NCBI GenBank assembly: GCA_958298945.1
Contig: OY282609.1
Coordinates: 59,802,220-59,866,219, forward strand
Origin: Atherix ibis
Lineage: Eukaryota > Arthropoda > Insecta > Diptera > Athericidae
Reading direction: 5' to 3'
DNA: 64,000 nt
Positions 60,618 through 64,000 of the stretch are shown here, in pieces; within the stretch, counting starts at the first letter, position 1, and every line of letters begins with the position of its first letter. A model generated the notes under the pieces. It searched no databases. It saw only the letters and a program-made list of their open reading frames with translations, and was not told the DNA's origin. The translations under genes and the position numbers were made by a program.

Positions 60618-61898
60618 CCAGGTGTATAATCTTAAATCCGCTGTTTGGTCATAGGAAGCGTTAGTGAGCGTATTAAGCTACCATGGGCACGCCATACTTT
60701 TTTTTATGAGTTTGACATCTGTCAACAATAATCAGTGTACATTGTCAGCAATTTCGTACAACAACATACATTTTTCCTTTGGTCTAGTTTTGTGCCAGAA
60801 AAATAGCATATGCGGAAAGCTCTGCTTTTCTGCTTCAATTTGAAGCAATCGGCTGCCGAATCGCATCGAATGCTTATGGAGGCCTATGGTGACAGTGCTT
60901 TATCGGAAACAACGTGCCGGGATTGGTTTCGTTGGTTCAAAGACGGCAATTTTGACTTGTGGGACAAGAAGCGTAAAAATCGGCCTCGGAAGGTTGAGGA
61001 TCATCAATTGCAGGCGCTTTTTTTGGACGAAGACAATACCCAATCGCAAAAAATGCTCGCGGAGCAATTGGGTGTTACTCAACCAGCCATTTCCATGCGT
61101 CTGCATGCCATAGGGAAGATTGTAAAGATCGGAAAATGGGTGCCGCATGAATTGAATGATAGGCAGATGGAGCAAAGCCAAAACACATGCGAAATCTTGC
61201 TCGCCAGACAAAAAAGAAAGTCGTTCCTGCATCGGATTGTGACAGGCGATGAAAAGTGGATATATTTCGAGATTCCTAAACGCAAGAAATCATGGGTTGA
61301 TCTCGGCCAACCACCAATATCTTCCCCAAGACCAAATCGCTTCGGACGGAAGACGATGCTGTGCCTTTGGTGGGATCAGCAGGGTATCGTCTATTATGAG
61401 ATGTTGAAACCTGGTGAAACTGTCAATGCTCACCCCTACCACCAACAACTGATCAATTTGCTCCGTGCTCAGCGTGAAAAATGACGGATTGCCAACAAAA
61501 ACATGACAAGCTGATTTTCCTCCACAAAAACGCACCATCGCACACGTCAAAAATGGTCCGAAACTACTTGGAGACACTCAACTGGGAGGTGGTACCCCAT
61601 CCCGCTTATTCACCAGACCTGGACCTTTCCGACTACCACCTGGTTTCGTCGATGGGCCACGCGCTTGCTGAGGAGCACTTCGATTCTTACGATGCCGTCC
61701 GAAAATGGCTTTATGAGTGGTTTGCCTCGAAAGAGAAGGAATTTTTTTGGCGTGGTATCAACAAATTGCCCGAGAGATGGGAAAAATGTGTAAAGCTAGC
61801 GAGGGCAAGTACTTTGAATAAATTTGTTTTTGCTTTCTATTAAAAAAACATGCAGTTTTTTTAATTATAAAACAGCGGAATTAAGCTTATACACCTCG
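60618..61898 (+). mobile_element. mariner family A copy 4 (A4), best-preserved coding region of its family
   Basis: The TIR CCAGGTGTATAATCTTAAAT starts at 60618 (the left TA is not preserved); the right end at 61898 precedes TA 61899-61900. The ATG of the other copies is deleted and a TAG follows SFVPEK. From 60810 the frame is open for 224 codons: [51 protein letters not shown] one-base shift at 61484 moves to the C-terminal frame 61481-61843, where the second Asp reads HKNAPSHT (Lys for Asp); the third is SDYHL. Confidence 0.91.
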
Positions 61899-62152
61899 TA
61901 TATGAATAGGAACGTAGGTTTAGGAAGTAGCACTTTTCAGGTCACTAATTTGAATTTACTTTCTTTATTTTAAATATATTCGACTTTAGCAGGCCATTTA
62001 GGGATACTATTTAATAACAAGATTAGGACAATCTATAATACAAAAAATTTAAAACTTCTGAAATTATTTCACATATTCTTCACCTTTCTAAAAAAATCTT
62101 CTGTCTAATAACAGGTCCTATCTTGAAGTAAATTTATAGACAAAATAAACTA

Positions 62153-62912
62153 TTGGGTTGATAACTAAGTGATTGCAGATTTTAAATAAGAAGAAAAATT
62201 CAAAATTTTTACTTAAAATTATAATTTTATTCAATTAGGTATTGTCCGTTTTTGTCGATGACCCTTTGCCATTTTTCAGGCAGTGTCATAATTCCGTGTT
62301 CATAAAACTTATTACTTTTGCTAGCAAAAAACTGAATTAAATGTGATTTTATATCATCAGCGTCATTAAAAATTTTACCATTTAAGGAGTTCTGCATGGA
62401 ATGAAATAAATGGTAATCTGAAGGCGCTAGGTCAGGGCTATATGGTGGATGTGACAACACATGCCAACCTAATTCTAATAATTTTTGACGAGTGACCAAA
62501 CATGTGTACGGCTTTGCATTGTCATGCTGGAAGACAACACCCTTACGATTTGCCAATTCTGGCCGCTTTTCTTGAACTGCATTGCTCAGTTTGACGAGTT
62601 GTTGAACGTACACGGTGGTTTCTTGGTAAAAGTTCAAAGTGCACAATTGCTTTATAATCCCACCAAACTAACAGCATAATCTTCTTTTGGTACATCTCAG
62701 CTTTTGATGTCGTGTGAGGTGGTTCATCTATACGGCACATAACTTCTTGTGTACCTGCGATGCATTCTTGCCTTTTCGGAAATAATACAATAAAATATGT
62801 CTAAAATGCATGTCTTGTCTTTCCATTTTTAAATTTGGATGACAACAAAACTAAATAGCTAAACGATGCAATTTTTTTTTACTAAATTAAAGGCGGAAGT
62901 ACAAACAACAAG
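62153..62912 (-). mobile_element. mariner family C copy 2 (C2), truncated at a hairpin
   Basis: TIR TTGGGTTGATAACTAAGTGA after TA 62151-62152. The minus strand C-terminus at 62646-62227 is well preserved: QHDNAKPYTCLVTRQKLLEL, YSPDLAPSDYHLFHSMQNSL, PEKWQRVIDKNGQYLIE and stop. An internal deletion near 62730 joins PHTTSKAEMYQKK to the KLCAVY N-terminal region. The right end is lost at the hairpin starting 62908. Confidence 0.88.
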
Positions 62913-63003
62913 AATTTTTGGGAGGCTAATAGATCTTTAGGAAGATGGATAACAAGCATTATCCATCTTCCTAAAGATCTACTAGCCTCCCAAAAATTCT
63001 TGT
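62908..63003. repeat. 45-bp hairpin at the broken end of mariner C2
   Basis: Arms 62908-62952 and 62959-63003 match at 44 of 45 positions, separated by caagca. The arm includes ggaggcta, tagatct and tcttcctaaagatct-type sequence not seen in C1. It begins in acaag, which is mariner C sequence. Confidence 0.94.
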
Positions 63004-63099
63004 GGTAAAATGTTTGAAAAACTTTTTTTAAAATTACTCTATTCATTGCTAGATGATGGACAAAATTATTACTGATCCTTGAGCAATTGCCTAAAAGCA

Positions 63100-63640
63100 T
63101 TTTTATATATTTTCCATGCTTTTAATCGTGTGGCATCCTGGGCTCCTCTGAAAATTAAGAGCTTTCTTCCTTCTACATACTATCTGATTATAAATTCGTA
63201 TCTCCTACCATCTAAGGGTAAAGGGTCGTGAGGACGAATCCCACTTAGGCATGATCCTACGTTAATTCTAAAAAAAAACCAATTTTTCCTTCCCATTTCT
63301 ACTTTAATGACCTAATCCCGATATCCTTTATCGTCAAATGGCCTTTAGTGTCGTGGCGCTTAGAATATACATTTCAGTACTAATATTACTTGAAATGATT
63401 ACAAACAACAACAAAGTCATATCTCTGTCAGCCTCATTTCTAAGTAAAATTTATTTGAGAATCCTCAGAAATTTATCTTATTTCGGTTGTGGTTCCATTT
63501 TATATCATATTTATACCCATGTGATTTCAGTTTATTTTACTATCCTGAAAAACACACATCGGAGACTGTGGCACCAATATTTATTAGAACTTTCTAACTC
63601 TCGTTAGTTGGAGAAATGTCGAGAAGGTGTGTTTACTCCT
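63100..63640 (+). mobile_element. jockey-like reverse transcriptase fragment, interrupted by a SINE
   Basis: Plus strand FHAFNRVWHPGLL, then (after the SINE) RILRNLSYFGCG and YHIYTHVI, matching 32580-32800 of the minus-strand copy (FDRVWHP, RILGNISYF, YNIYTHDI). Frameshifted. It ends just before mariner D3. Confidence 0.7.
63205..63417 (+). mobile_element. tRNA-derived SINE copy 2, inserted in a reverse transcriptase fragment
   Basis: 213 bp between CGTATCTC (63197-63204) and CATATCTC (63418-63425), a target duplication with one difference. The head carries a decayed B box (ggacgaatcccact); the body aligns with 24290-24475; the tail is TACTTGAAATGATTACAAAC with an acaacaacaaag end. Confidence 0.75.
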
Positions 63641-63652
63641 TGTCACAATATA

Positions 63653-64000
63653 TTGGGTTGTCCAGAAAGTAATTTGGTTTTTTCCCAATAGAAGACTTAA
63701 TTGTATTTTTTCACAACCAACTTCACACTTAAGCCACATAATCATATATATTTTGGCAGCTGACTTAGCAAGGCTTGCTTGTGAAAAAATTCGATTGATT
63801 CTGCATGGTAGTTTTTGGTTGATACCCTTTTAAATATGGAAAGTGAAAAACAGCATTTTCGGCATATTTTAGAAAAGGTAAAAATGCTGTTCAAGCTAGA
63901 AAAAAATTATCCGATGTGTATGGAGAAGATGTGTTAAGTGAGCGCCAGTGCCAAAATTGGTTTGCAAAATTTCGATCCGGCAATTTTGATCTCGAAGACG
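63653..64000 (+). mobile_element. mariner family D copy 3 (D3), 5' part, cut by the window end
   Basis: TIR TTGGGTTGTCCAGAAAGTAA after TA 63651-63652. The leader matches D1. The ATG at 63835 starts MESEKQHFRHILEK; a frameshift follows, then GKNAVQARKKLSDVYGED, LSERQCQNWFAKFRSGNFDL. The rest lies outside the window, so its state cannot be judged, but the frameshift suggests inactivity. Confidence 0.86.

Overview
The window looks like nuclear DNA of an insect, most probably a fly. It is strongly AT-rich, has a multi-exon gene with GT-AG introns of up to several kb, and is packed with mariner-type transposons, including the DD41D lineage reported from tephritid flies. The species is not identified. 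I see no bacterial or viral genes, no rRNA or CRISPR, and no convincing tRNA gene.

Positions 829-21367, minus strand: one host gene, a zizimin-class DOCK guanine nucleotide exchange factor (DOCK9/10/11 type). I place thirteen exons. They sum to 6492 nt, join in frame at every junction, and encode 2163 residues plus a stop: N-terminal DOCK9-type region, PH domain, DHR1 and DHR2. The start codon and first exon were not found, so the gene probably continues upstream, possibly beyond the window.

Its introns hold repeats. Intron 7169-8751 carries a degenerate AT-rich satellite. Intron 9424-13850 carries a DD41D mariner whose transposase core has been amplified into an array of about 327-bp units. 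Intron 14267-21250 holds two further mariner copies.

Positions 21368-64000 are a transposon graveyard that may be a very large first intron, intergenic DNA, or both. I recognise about 20 mariner copies or fragments, grouped here by terminal repeat and transposase: family A (TIR CCAGGTGTATAAG), B (DD41D, GGGTTTTCCA), C (TTGGGTTGATAAC), D (TTGGGTTGTTCGG), E (CGAGGTCTGTTCA), F (TTAGGTGTAG) and G (C-terminal remnant). There are also decayed non-LTR reverse transcriptases, a tRNA-derived SINE family, satellite pieces and several near-perfect hairpins. No mariner copy appears intact.

The most unusual items are the transposase-derived array with a 655-bp higher-order period (10303-12900); a 1332-bp element with 33-bp terminal inverted repeats and a perfect 8-bp target duplication but no transposase (28261-29592); a three-level mariner nest (41700-43415); two long hairpins, both in family C mariners; and a SINE insertion that can be dissected against an empty paralogous site.
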